NCBI RefSeq assembly: GCF_030815405.1
Contig: NZ_JAUSWX010000001.1
Span: 1,426,001 to 1,490,000, forward strand
DNA from: Agromyces albus
Lineage (GTDB): Bacteria; Actinomycetota; Actinomycetes; Actinomycetales; Microbacteriaceae
DNA: 64,000 bases
Direction: 5' to 3'
Every line of letters starts with the position of its first letter. Positions within the stretch are counted from its first letter, which is position 1. Below the pieces are notes generated by a model. It was not told the origin of the DNA, made no database searches, and saw only the letters and a list, made by a program, of their open reading frames with translations. The translations under genes and the position numbers were made by a program. Shown here one piece after another: positions 49,673-58,433 of the stretch.

Positions 49673-51407
49673 CCGCTCAACCGCCGTGCTGCGGCACGCC
49701 GTGCCGCCACTCCGCCGCCTCGTGCCGCCGGTGCTGCTCGGCATCGCCGCCGGGCTCTCGAGCGTCGCGCTGCTCGCCGCGAGCGCGTGGCTCATCGTGC
49801 GGGCCGCCGAACAGCCGCCGGTACTGTACCTCTCGCTCGGCGTCGTCGGCGTGCGCGCCTTCGCGCTCGGGCGAGCCGTGTTCCGGTACCTGGAGCGCCT
49901 CGCCGGGCATGACGCGGCGTTCCAGCAGCTCGCGACGATCCGCGCGGGCGTGTTCGAGCGACTGCTGCCGATCGCGCCCGATGGTCTCGCCGCCACACGT
50001 CGCGGCGACCTGCTCGCGCGCTTCGTCGGCGATATCGACGAGCTCCAGAGTGTCTCGCTCCGCATCGTGCAGCCCGTCGTGAGCGCCTCGGTGGTGGTGG
50101 TCGTCGCCGTCGCCGGCCTCGCGTGGCTCGCCCCTGCCTCGGCCCTCGCGGCGGCCGGATGCCTCGTCGCGGGCATCATCGTCGCGATCGTCGCGCAGCA
50201 GGTCATCGCGGTGCGCGCCGACCGGCACATCGCGCCCCTTCGAGGCGAGTTGCAGGCGGCCGTGGTCGAGCACGTGCACGCACTCGACGTGCTCGTCGCG
50301 TTCGATGCCGCTGCGACCGGGCGTGCGCACATCCGACGGCTGGGGGAACGGCTCGAGCAGGCGACCCGCAGACGGGCGTCGGCCGTGGGCATCACGACGG
50401 CGGCGATGAGTGCGGTGGGCGGATTCGCTGCGGCGGCGAGCATGTGGGCGGCAGAGCCGTTGATCGACGGTGGCCGGATCGACGCGCCGACGTTCGCGGT
50501 GCTGTGCCTCGTGCCGCTCGCGATCGCCGAGGTCTCTGCAGCTCTGCCGATCGCGGTGGGGTTCCTTCGCACTGCGCAGACGAGTGCCGAACGCGTCGCC
50601 GATGCCGTGCCCGACGTCGTTCCCGACGGCGTGCCGATCCCGCCGGCTGCCGCGGCCGAATCGCCGAGTCGATCCGGGGCACCCGCGCTCCGTCTCCGTG
50701 GAGTCTCTGCCCGGTGGCCGCGCATCGCGGGTGGCGAGGATTCGCATATGGGCGTCTCGCGGGTCGCTGAGCTGAGCGTGGCATCGTCGGACCTCGGTCC
50801 CCTCGACTTCGACGTCGAACCCGGGGAGCGCGTGCTCGTCGAGGGCCCGTCGGGCTCGGGCAAGACGACCCTCGCCCACGTGCTCGTGCGGTTCCTCGAG
50901 TACAAGGGATCGTACCGACTGGGCGGTGCAGAGGTTCGCGACCTCGATCCGATGGAGGTTCGGCGCATCGTCGGTCTCGTCGAGCAGCGCCCGTGGCTCT
51001 TCGACGAGGACATTCGCCAGAATCTCCTCTTCGCGCGAGACACTGCGAGCGACGAGGAACTCCTTGCCGTGCTCGCCCGAGTGGGACTCGCGGACTGGGT
51101 GGCCGAGCGCGGCGGACTCGGTGCGCCCGTCGGCGAGCGCGGTGCACTCGTCTCGGGAGGGCAGGCCCAGCGCATCGCCCTCGCTCGCGCGATGCTCGCC
51201 GACTTCCCCGTACTCGTGCTCGACGAACCGACGACGAGCGTGGATCCAGACCGCGCCGACTCGCTGTTGCGCGACCTCCTCACCGCCGCGGGGCCCGGCC
51301 GATCGGTCGTGGTCATCTCGCACACCGGCGCCCCGCGAGAGCTCATCGACCGGGCGATCTCCGTGAAGCCGGCCATGGCGTCGCCACTGCTCCACTCCGA
51401 CGCTTAA
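49665..51407 (+). CDS. cydC: Thiol reductant ABC exporter subunit CydC
   Basis: Second half-transporter of CydDC, 580 residues. Membrane domain with RAFALGRAVFRYLERLAGHDAAFQQLATIRAGVFERLLPIAP, the CydC hallmark, then GPSGSGKTT (Walker A), VEQRPWLFDEDIRQNLLF, VSGGQAQRIALARAML and VLVLDEPTTSVDPD. GTG at 49665 lies within the cydD 3' end. The linker at about 325-365 (ALRLRGVSARWPRIAGGEDSHMG) is longer than usual. Closes the cyd operon; no clear terminator follows. Confidence 0.93.
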   Translation: MSDRSTAVLRHAVPPLRRLVPPVLLGIAAGLSSVALLAASAWLIVRAAEQPPVLYLSLGVVGVRAFALGRAVFRYLERLAGHDAAFQQLATIRAGVFERLLPIAPDGLAATRRGDLLARFVGDIDELQSVSLRIVQPVVSASVVVVVAVAGLAWLAPASALAAAGCLVAGIIVAIVAQQVIAVRADRHIAPLRGELQAAVVEHVHALDVLVAFDAAATGRAHIRRLGERLEQATRRRASAVGITTAAMSAVGGFAAAASMWAAEPLIDGGRIDAPTFAVLCLVPLAIAEVSAALPIAVGFLRTAQTSAERVADAVPDVVPDGVPIPPAAAAESPSRSGAPALRLRGVSARWPRIAGGEDSHMGVSRVAELSVASSDLGPLDFDVEPGERVLVEGPSGSGKTTLAHVLVRFLEYKGSYRLGGAEVRDLDPMEVRRIVGLVEQRPWLFDEDIRQNLLFARDTASDEELLAVLARVGLADWVAERGGLGAPVGERGALVSGGQAQRIALARAMLADFPVLVLDEPTTSVDPDRADSLLRDLLTAAGPGRSVVVISHTGAPRELIDRAISVKPAMASPLLHSDA

Positions 51408-51557
51408 GGGATCGAGAGCTCCGATCGGTCGTCGAATCCGAGCGCATCGCGCACGCCTGTTGCGTATCGCGCCCGAGATGTGGCGCGTTGTGGCGCCCAT
51501 CTGGTTGACTCTCGTCCATATCGGCCTGCGACACCTGATGCTGAGGAGCATTTCGCC

Positions 51558-53405
51558 ATGAGAGCCACGATCACCGGTACCACCCTCGCCGTCACCGCCG
51601 CGCTCCTGTTGGGTGCGGCACCCGCCTACGCACACGATGAAGTGTGGGTCGACGACAGCACCATGGACTCGGGAAAGGAGACGCACAACCATCACGCCCA
51701 GCACGGCGAGGAGGAGGGCCATCTGCCCGCCACGAATGAGAACGTCGACCTCATCGGCAATCTCGACCTCTTCGGCGATGAAGAGCAGCCCGGCCGTATC
51801 GCCGACGTCTCGGCCTACGGCAACTACGCCTACCTGACCGCATTCTGGGAGCCCGAGTGTGACCGCGGCGGGGTGTACATCGCCGACATCTCCGACCCTG
51901 CATCGCCCGAGTTCGTGTCCCTGGTCCCAAGCCACCGCGGCACGTTCAGCGGCGAGGGCTCGCAAGTGATCCACCTCGAGACGAAGTACTTCAGCGGCGA
52001 AGTGCTCGCCTTCCAGAACGAGATCTGCCCGGGTGAGACGAAGGGCATCGGCGGCATCACGCTCGTCGATGTCACCGACCCGACGAAGCCGAAGAAGCTC
52101 GTCGAGGGATTCGGCGACTTCACCGTGAACGGCAAAGCGCAGACCATGTCGAACGAGACCCACTCGGTGCGCATGTGGACCGACGGCGACAAGGCGTACG
52201 CCGTGCTCGTCGACGACGAGGAGGACACCGACGTCGACATCCTCGACATCACGGACCCGTCGAAGCCGAAGCTCATCTCCGAGACCTCGCTCGACGCCGA
52301 CACGGCACAGGCACCCGGGGTGGTGCACGGTGACGCGGTGTTCCTCCACGACATGGTCGTCGAGGAGATCGACGGCGTCCAGACGATGCTCGCCTCGTAC
52401 TGGGACGGCGGTTACGCGAAGCTCAACGTCGACGACCCGGCCAACCCCGTGTTCATCGCCGACACCGACTTCGAGGCGAACGACCCGGTCCGTGCCGAGT
52501 TCGGTGAGACGATCTCGCCTGAGGGCAATGCGCACCAGGCCGAGTTCACGAAAGACAACGAGTACTTCATCGCCACCGACGAGGACTTCGATCCGTACCG
52601 CGTCACCGCCACCATGGAGGACGGCACCGAGTTCACCGCCGTCCAGGGCTCCGACGTACCGCAGATCGACGCCGACACCAGCCTTGCCGGCGGTACCCGC
52701 TATCTCGGCCTCGCGTGCGACGCCGCTTCGGTGCCGCCCGCCGATGACACGGCGAGCGTCGCGGTCATCGAGCGTGGCGTGTGCGACTTCGTCGTGAAGG
52801 TGCAGAACGCCGAGGCCGCCGGGTACGCAGGAGTGATCGTGTTCAACCGAACCGGGGTCGATGGCTGCGACTCGCTCGTGTCGATGCTCGTCGATGCCGG
52901 CATCCCCGCGGTGTTCGTCTCGCGCACCGACGGATTCCGCATCCTGACGGGCGGGGTTCCGGCCGACTACACGTGCGACGCATCGGGTGCCGGCACCCTG
53001 ATCCCGGCGGCGGTCGGTGCGTCCGGCCAGGATGTCGACATCTCGGCGATCTTCGACGGATGGGGCTACGTGCACCTGTTCGACGCGAACACGATGCAGG
53101 ACGTCGACCAGTACTACGTGCCCGAGAGCCAGAACCCGGCGTACGCGTCGGGCTTCGGCGACCTCTCGGTGCACGAGGTCGCGACCGATCCCGATGAGAA
53201 CCTCGCCTACATCTCGTACTACGCGGCGGGATTCCGGGTCGTGAGCTACGGGCCTGACGGCATGGAGGAAGTCGGGCACTTCATCGACGAGGGCGGCAAC
53301 AACTTCTGGGGCGTCGAGGTGCATGAGCACCCGAACGGCCAGGAGTACGTACTGGCCTCCGACCGTGACAGCGGCCTGTACATCTTCCAGTACAACGCTC
53401 CGTGA
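51558..53405 (+). CDS. Secreted LVIVD-repeat protein with PA domain
   Basis: Predicted exported beta-propeller-like protein, 615 residues. A signal peptide (1-25, cut after AYA) precedes a His/Glu-rich start (HHAQHGEEEGH). Repeats of the type ..Y(A/V)Y...F..(G/V)..I(A/V)DISDP..P, the LVIVD pattern, appear before and after an inserted protease-associated (PA) domain (about 375-465; SVAVIERGVCDFVVKVQNAEAAGYAGVIVFN). ATG at 51558 has GAGGAG ahead. No catalytic residues are visible; binding of a metal, protein or glycan is a guess. It stands alone with a strong terminator. Confidence 0.85.
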   Translation: MRATITGTTLAVTAALLLGAAPAYAHDEVWVDDSTMDSGKETHNHHAQHGEEEGHLPATNENVDLIGNLDLFGDEEQPGRIADVSAYGNYAYLTAFWEPECDRGGVYIADISDPASPEFVSLVPSHRGTFSGEGSQVIHLETKYFSGEVLAFQNEICPGETKGIGGITLVDVTDPTKPKKLVEGFGDFTVNGKAQTMSNETHSVRMWTDGDKAYAVLVDDEEDTDVDILDITDPSKPKLISETSLDADTAQAPGVVHGDAVFLHDMVVEEIDGVQTMLASYWDGGYAKLNVDDPANPVFIADTDFEANDPVRAEFGETISPEGNAHQAEFTKDNEYFIATDEDFDPYRVTATMEDGTEFTAVQGSDVPQIDADTSLAGGTRYLGLACDAASVPPADDTASVAVIERGVCDFVVKVQNAEAAGYAGVIVFNRTGVDGCDSLVSMLVDAGIPAVFVSRTDGFRILTGGVPADYTCDASGAGTLIPAAVGASGQDVDISAIFDGWGYVHLFDANTMQDVDQYYVPESQNPAYASGFGDLSVHEVATDPDENLAYISYYAAGFRVVSYGPDGMEEVGHFIDEGGNNFWGVEVHEHPNGQEYVLASDRDSGLYIFQYNAP

Positions 53406-53425
53406 TCGGCTGAAGGGCTGAACGG

Positions 53426-53465
53426 ATGACGGTGGGTCGGCGCGGAAGCGCCGGCCCACCGTCAT
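53426..53465. terminator. Strong terminator after the LVIVD/PA gene
   Basis: An 18-bp stem (53426-53443 with 53448-53465, one G-T mismatch) around a GGAA loop. It starts 21 bases after the stop and is the most stable hairpin noticed in the window. Confidence 0.85.
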
Positions 53466-53504
53466 GTCGCCACGCCTGCCTCGCAACCGCCATGCGCGCA
53501 CACC

Positions 53505-53510
53505 TAGGCT
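53505..53510 (+). promoter_or_regulatory. -10 box of the pabB-like gene (leaderless type)
   Basis: TAGGCT with six bases to the ATG at 53517. It lies shortly after the terminator, as expected for an independent promoter. Confidence 0.45.
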
Positions 53511-53516
53511 GAGAGG

Positions 53517-54980
53517 ATGCCGCGCCGCGTCCGAACCCGCTCGTTGCCCGAGTGGCGCGACCCCGGGGCCGTGTTCCGGGCGTGGTTTGCGGATGCCCCC
53601 TACGCGGTGTGGCTCGACGGCGGAGCCGAAGCTGCATCCGGCGTGAGCGTCCTCGCCTCGGCCCATGCGGGCAGCGAGTTCGTGACGGCCGACGTGGCGA
53701 GCGGAACCGTGACCCGCTCGATGCCGATGCGCGGCGACGATGGCGAGGCGACGGTCGAGGCATCCGTGTTCGAGGTGCTGGCTGAGCGGCTGCAGGGCAT
53801 GACGTCTGGGCTCGGCCAGGCCGCCCGGGTCGGCGGGCCCCTCGGCTGGTTCGGCTGGTTCGGCTACGAGCTGGGGGCGCGGCTGAGCGGCGTGGCCGTC
53901 GAGGCGGCCGACACGCCGGATGCCGCCTTCCTCTTCGTCGACCGCGCGATCGTCTTCGATCACGGCGCGCGCTCGTTGCGGCTCGTGTGGCTCGAACCCG
54001 ACCCCACCGGCGAGGCCGGCGAGGCCGGCGAGGCCGAGGTCGCCGCCGACGTTCGGGCATGGGCCGACGCCATGAGTGCGGCTCTGCAGTCGCCACTCGA
54101 GGCGGCCCCGGCGGCGGCGGCGGCTCGGGCCGCGGCGGCGCCGGCGGTTCGATGGCGCCACGACCCGCGCGCCTACGCGTCGCTCATCGCCGAGTGCAAG
54201 GCCGCGATCCTGCGCGGCGACGCGTACCAGCTCTGCCTCACCAACCGCATCGACGTCGACGTGCGGCCCGACCCCGGCGAGACCTACCTCGCCCTGAGGG
54301 CCTCGAGCCCGAGCCACCATGCCGGCTACCTCCGGTTCGGGGCGTTCGCGCTGCTGAGCGCGTCGCCCGAGCAGTTCCTGCACGTCGACCCAGATGGGCT
54401 CGTCTCGACGAAGCCGATGAAGGGCACCCGCCCGCGCAGCGCCGACCCAGCGCGCGATGCGGCGTTGCGACGCGAGCTCCTCGAGAGCGAGAAGGAACAG
54501 GCCGAGAACCTCATGATCGTCGACCTCATGCGCAACGATCTCGGTCGCATCGCCGAGCTCGGCAGCGTGTCGGTGCCGAGCCTCCTCGATGTCGAGGAGT
54601 ATGCCCACGTGCACCAACTCGTCTCGACGGTGACGGCGCGACTGCGGCATCCGCTCACGGCCCTCGACGTCGTGCAGGCGGCGTTCCCCGCCGGGTCGAT
54701 GACCGGGGCGCCGAAGCACAGCGCCATGACGATCCTGCACGAGCTCGAGCGCGGCCCCCGCGGCGTGTACTCCGGCGCGTTCGGGTACCTCGGCATCGAC
54801 GGCAGCGCCGACCTGGCGATGGTGATCCGTTCGATCGTCCTGACCCCCGACGGCGCGAGCATCGGCACGGGGGGTGGCATCACGGCGCTCTCCGTCGCCG
54901 ACGAGGAGATCGAGGAGACGCGAGTGAAGGCGCGGGCCCTGCTGGCCGTGCTCGGCGCGGCGATGCCCCCGGCGGAGTGA
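53517..54980 (+). CDS. pabB: Aminodeoxychorismate synthase component I (anthranilate synthase I family)
   Basis: Chorismate-utilising enzyme, 487 residues, for p-aminobenzoate in folate synthesis. The C-terminal chorismate-binding domain has KPMKGTRPRS, where Lys302 is the position of the PabB nucleophile (PIKGT in E. coli), SPEQFL, DLMRNDLGRIAE, FPAGSMTGAPKHSAM, GVYSGAFGYLGIDG and GTGGGITALS. The Lys favours PabB over TrpE, which has Thr/Ala there. No pabA or pabC lies beside it, so the amidotransferase is elsewhere. A GEAGEAGEAE stretch comes from a 9-base tandem repeat near 54009. Confidence 0.85.
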   Translation: MPRRVRTRSLPEWRDPGAVFRAWFADAPYAVWLDGGAEAASGVSVLASAHAGSEFVTADVASGTVTRSMPMRGDDGEATVEASVFEVLAERLQGMTSGLGQAARVGGPLGWFGWFGYELGARLSGVAVEAADTPDAAFLFVDRAIVFDHGARSLRLVWLEPDPTGEAGEAGEAEVAADVRAWADAMSAALQSPLEAAPAAAAARAAAAPAVRWRHDPRAYASLIAECKAAILRGDAYQLCLTNRIDVDVRPDPGETYLALRASSPSHHAGYLRFGAFALLSASPEQFLHVDPDGLVSTKPMKGTRPRSADPARDAALRRELLESEKEQAENLMIVDLMRNDLGRIAELGSVSVPSLLDVEEYAHVHQLVSTVTARLRHPLTALDVVQAAFPAGSMTGAPKHSAMTILHELERGPRGVYSGAFGYLGIDGSADLAMVIRSIVLTPDGASIGTGGGITALSVADEEIEETRVKARALLAVLGAAMPPAE

Positions 54981-55067
54981 GTAGTCTTGATGTTCGAGCG
55001 CGCCGCGATCTTGCGCGCCCGGAACCCGGGAGCCCGCCCGGGGCAGCGACACACGATTGAGAGTCAC

Positions 55068-57641
55068 GTGGCACACGATCAGGACCCAGCACACGCCGAC
55101 GCCGGCGCGTACGACTTCGCCTCGATCCAGGCGAAGTGGCTTCCCGTCTGGGAAGAGCTGCAGCCCTTCCGTGCCGGCCGGCCCGGCGACACGAGGCCGC
55201 GCAAGTACATCCTCGACATGTTCCCCTATCCGTCGGGCGACCTGCACATGGGGCACGCCGAGGCCTTCGGCTACGGCGACACCGTCGCTCGCTACTGGCG
55301 CCAGCAGGGCTTCGACGTGCTGCATCCCGTCGGCTGGGACTCCTTCGGCCTGCCGGCCGAGAACGCGGCGATCAAGCGGGGCATCGATCCGCGGCCGTGG
55401 ACTTACGACAACATCGAGCAGCAGAAGCGCTCGTTCCGCCAGTATGCGCCGTCGTTCGACTGGTCGCGTGAACTGCACACGAGCGACCCCGAGTACTACA
55501 AGTGGAACCAGTGGCTCTTCCTGAAGCTCTACGAGAAGGGCATCGCCTACCGCAAGGCCGGGCAGGTGAACTGGTGCCCGAACGACCAGACCGTGCTCGC
55601 GAACGAGCAGGTCATCGACGGGCACTGCGAGCGCTGCGGCGCCGTGGTGACGAAGAAGGCACTCACGCAGTGGTACTTCCGGGTCACCGACTACGCCGAC
55701 CGGCTGCTCGACGACCTCAACCAGCTCGAGGGGGCGTGGCCGTCGAAGGTCCTCTCCATGCAGCGCAACTGGATCGGCCGCTCCGCCGGTGCCGATGTCG
55801 AGTTCGAGATCGAAGGGCGCGATGAGCGCGTGTCCGTGTTCACGACGCGACCCGACACGCTCTATGGCGCAACCTTCATGGTCGTGGCGCCCGATTCCGA
55901 ACTCGCCGCCGAACTGGCCGCCGAGGCATCCGACGAGGTGCGCTCGCGGTTCCAGGGCTACCTCGATTCCGTGCGCGCCGAGAGCGACATCGACCGACTG
56001 AGCACCGAACGCCCGAAGACCGGCGTGTTCCTCGAGCGCTACGCGGTGAACCCCGTGAATGGCGAGCGGTTGCCGATCTGGGCCGCCGACTACGTGCTCG
56101 CCGACTACGGCCACGGCGCGATCATGGCGGTGCCCGCCCACGACCAGCGCGACCTCGACTTCGCTCGGGCCTTCGGGCTGCCGGTGCGGGTCGTGGTCGA
56201 CACGAATGCGCCCGTCACGGGCGTGATCCCCGTGATCCCGCTCGACGAGCACGGCGACCCCGTGCTGCCCGACGACTACGAGCCGGTCGATCCGGCATCG
56301 ACTGGCATCGCGCTCCCGGGCGAGGGCCGGCTCATCAACTCCGGCCCGCTCGACGGCCTGAGCAAATCGAACGCGATCCGCCGGGTCATCGAGCTGCTCG
56401 CCGAGCGCGGTCTCGGCAGGGCGTCGAAGAACTTCCGGCTGCGCGACTGGCTCATCTCCCGCCAGCGCTACTGGGGAACGCCGATCCCGATCATCCACTG
56501 CGTCGAGTGCGGCGAGGTGCCGGTGCCCGAGAGCGAGCTCCCGGTCCGGTTGCCGGATGCCGCGGGGCTCGACTTGAAGCCGAAGGGCGCGAGCCCGCTC
56601 GGCGCCGCCGAAGAGTGGTCGAAGGTGGCCTGCCCGAACTGTGGCGGCGATGCCCGCCGCGACTCCGACACCATGGACACGTTCGTGGACAGCTCCTGGT
56701 ACTACTTGCGGTACCTGAACCCCAACGACGACACGATCGCGTTCGACCCGGCCGAGGCCGAGAAGTGGATGCCCGTCGACCAGTACGTGGGCGGCGTCGA
56801 GCACGCCATCCTGCATCTGCTCTACTCCCGATTCATCACCAAGGTGCTCTTCGACCTCGGCTACCTGAGCTTCACCGAGCCGTTCACGTCGCTCCTGAAC
56901 CAGGGCATGGTCATCATGGACGGCGCCAAGATGTCGAAGTCGAAGGGCAATCTCGTCGAGTTCGCGAGCGAGCTGTCGGCCCATGGCGCCGATGCACTGC
57001 GGGTGACGCTCGCGTTCGCCGGGCCGCCCGAAGACGACATCGACTGGGCGGATGTCTCGCCGGTCGGTGCCGCGAAATTCCTCGCGCGCGCGTGGCGGGT
57101 CTCGGGCGAGGTCACCTCGAGCCCCGACATCGAATGGAAGTCCGGCGATCCTGCGCTGCGCCGCATCACGCACCGGTTGCTCGCCGATGCGCCGAGCCTC
57201 ATCGAGGCCTTCAAGTTCAATGTCGTCGTGGCCCGGCTCATGGAACTCGTGAACGCGACGCGCAAGGCGATCGACTCGGGTGCCGGAGCAGCGGATGCCG
57301 CCGTGCGGGAGGCATCCGAGGTCACGGCCATGATCCTGAATCTCTTCGCGCCATATACCGCCGAAGACATGTGGGAGCGGCTGGGTTACGAGCCCACCGT
57401 GGCACTCGTGCCGTGGCGCAAGCCCGATCCGGCACTCCTCGTCGAGGAGTCGGTCACCGCGATCGTGCAGGTCGACGGCAAGGTGCGCGATCGGCTGGAG
57501 GTCTCGCCGAAGGTGTCGGGCGATGAGCTCGAGTTGCTCGCCCGTTCCTCGGCGGGCGTCGCCCGTGCGATCGGCGAACGCGAGATCGTGAACGTCATCG
57601 TTCGCCCTCCGCGACTCGTGAACATCGCCACGCGCGCCTGA
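55068..57641 (+). CDS. leuS: Leucyl-tRNA synthetase
   Basis: Charges tRNA-Leu, with editing. The 857-residue bacterial-type enzyme has the HIGH-like motif [16 protein letters not shown], editing-domain motifs ([34 protein letters not shown]), a zinc-type region ([24 protein letters not shown]), [13 protein letters not shown] KMSKSKGN and the C-terminal anticodon-binding region. GTG at 55068 is favoured; an in-frame start far upstream (54987) has no homologous support. The leader is 87 bases or less, too short for a T-box. Confidence 0.96.
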   Translation: MAHDQDPAHADAGAYDFASIQAKWLPVWEELQPFRAGRPGDTRPRKYILDMFPYPSGDLHMGHAEAFGYGDTVARYWRQQGFDVLHPVGWDSFGLPAENAAIKRGIDPRPWTYDNIEQQKRSFRQYAPSFDWSRELHTSDPEYYKWNQWLFLKLYEKGIAYRKAGQVNWCPNDQTVLANEQVIDGHCERCGAVVTKKALTQWYFRVTDYADRLLDDLNQLEGAWPSKVLSMQRNWIGRSAGADVEFEIEGRDERVSVFTTRPDTLYGATFMVVAPDSELAAELAAEASDEVRSRFQGYLDSVRAESDIDRLSTERPKTGVFLERYAVNPVNGERLPIWAADYVLADYGHGAIMAVPAHDQRDLDFARAFGLPVRVVVDTNAPVTGVIPVIPLDEHGDPVLPDDYEPVDPASTGIALPGEGRLINSGPLDGLSKSNAIRRVIELLAERGLGRASKNFRLRDWLISRQRYWGTPIPIIHCVECGEVPVPESELPVRLPDAAGLDLKPKGASPLGAAEEWSKVACPNCGGDARRDSDTMDTFVDSSWYYLRYLNPNDDTIAFDPAEAEKWMPVDQYVGGVEHAILHLLYSRFITKVLFDLGYLSFTEPFTSLLNQGMVIMDGAKMSKSKGNLVEFASELSAHGADALRVTLAFAGPPEDDIDWADVSPVGAAKFLARAWRVSGEVTSSPDIEWKSGDPALRRITHRLLADAPSLIEAFKFNVVVARLMELVNATRKAIDSGAGAADAAVREASEVTAMILNLFAPYTAEDMWERLGYEPTVALVPWRKPDPALLVEESVTAIVQVDGKVRDRLEVSPKVSGDELELLARSSAGVARAIGEREIVNVIVRPPRLVNIATRA

Positions 57642-57659
57642 CCGGCAGGCGCCGACTCG

Positions 57660-57680
57660 CCCTCGACAACGGCTCGAGGG
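57660..57680 (+). terminator. Candidate terminator after leuS
   Basis: CCCTCGA/TCGAGGG, a perfect 7-bp stem with a 7-base loop, 19 bases past the leuS stop. No T tract follows, so modest support only. Confidence 0.5.
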
Positions 57681-57746
57681 TCCGAGGTGTTCGCTGACCT
57701 GATCGAGCGCGCGATCCGTTCGGTCTGGCTCGCTTAGCGTGCGGGC

Positions 57747-58433
57747 ATGCCCGCGAGTCCAGACCCCCAGCTGCTCGATGCGCTCGACCCGGTCGCTCGG
57801 CGCGCCGGCCCGCGCGTTCGCATCGCGGTGGGTGCCGCCGTCGTGCTGTTCGTCGTCGCGGTCGCGGCGGCGGCGATGCTCTCGTTCGGCGCGAGCGGCG
57901 GGGGTGGCCAAGGGCGCATCGACGCCGTCGAAGGCGAGGCGGCGGATGCCGCGGGACATCACGCTCCGGTCGAAGAGGTGGCCACGACCACGCTGCTCGT
58001 GCACGTGCTCGGTGCCGTGGCGAAGCCGGGGCTCGTCGAGCTCGCGGCCGGCTCGCGCGTCGTCGACGCCGTGGCGGCTGCTGGCGGGTTCACGGCCGAG
58101 GCCGATCCGGCCGGCGTCAACCTGGCGCGGCCCGTGGTCGACGGCGAGCAACTCGTGGTGCTCGCGATCGGGCAGGTGCCGCCGCCCGGCCCTGCCGCCG
58201 GTTCGGCCGCCGATTCGAGTGGATCGGGCACTGCCGGCGACGGCGTCGTGCACCTGAACACGGCCGATCTCGCCGCGCTCGACACGTTGCCCCGCATCGG
58301 ACCGGCGCTCGCGCAGCGCATCATCGACTGGCGTGACGCGAACGGACCGTTCACGAGCGTCGAGCAATTACTCGAAGTCACGGGCATCGGCGACGCCGTC
58401 TTCGCAGGGCTCGTCGATCGCGTGAGTCTCTGA
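57747..58433 (+). CDS. ComEA-like DNA-binding protein (SLBB + helix-hairpin-helix)
   Basis: Membrane-anchored receptor that binds double-stranded DNA in natural transformation, 228 residues. One N-terminal helix (about 27-50), an Ala/Pro-rich linker, an SLBB domain (LLVHVLGAVAKPGLVELAAGSRVVDAVAAAGGF) and C-terminal helix-hairpin-helix (VHLNTADLAALDTLPRIGPALAQRIIDWRDANGPFTSVEQLLEVTGIG). ATG at 57747, with TAGCGT six bases before it. Its stop is immediately followed by the comEC start. Confidence 0.9.
   Translation: MPASPDPQLLDALDPVARRAGPRVRIAVGAAVVLFVVAVAAAAMLSFGASGGGGQGRIDAVEGEAADAAGHHAPVEEVATTTLLVHVLGAVAKPGLVELAAGSRVVDAVAAAGGFTAEADPAGVNLARPVVDGEQLVVLAIGQVPPPGPAAGSAADSSGSGTAGDGVVHLNTADLAALDTLPRIGPALAQRIIDWRDANGPFTSVEQLLEVTGIGDAVFAGLVDRVSL

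Noticed and set aside
54981..55067. T-box leader upstream of leuS
   Set aside because: The space is at most 87 bases and no specifier or antiterminator structure is seen.
49677..58367. A very long minus-strand open frame opposite cydC, the LVIVD/PA gene, pabB and leuS
   Set aside because: Its predicted product is Arg/Asp/His/Gly-rich low-complexity sequence with no domain, and it mirrors several confident plus-strand genes. Long antisense frames are a by-product of high GC at third positions.
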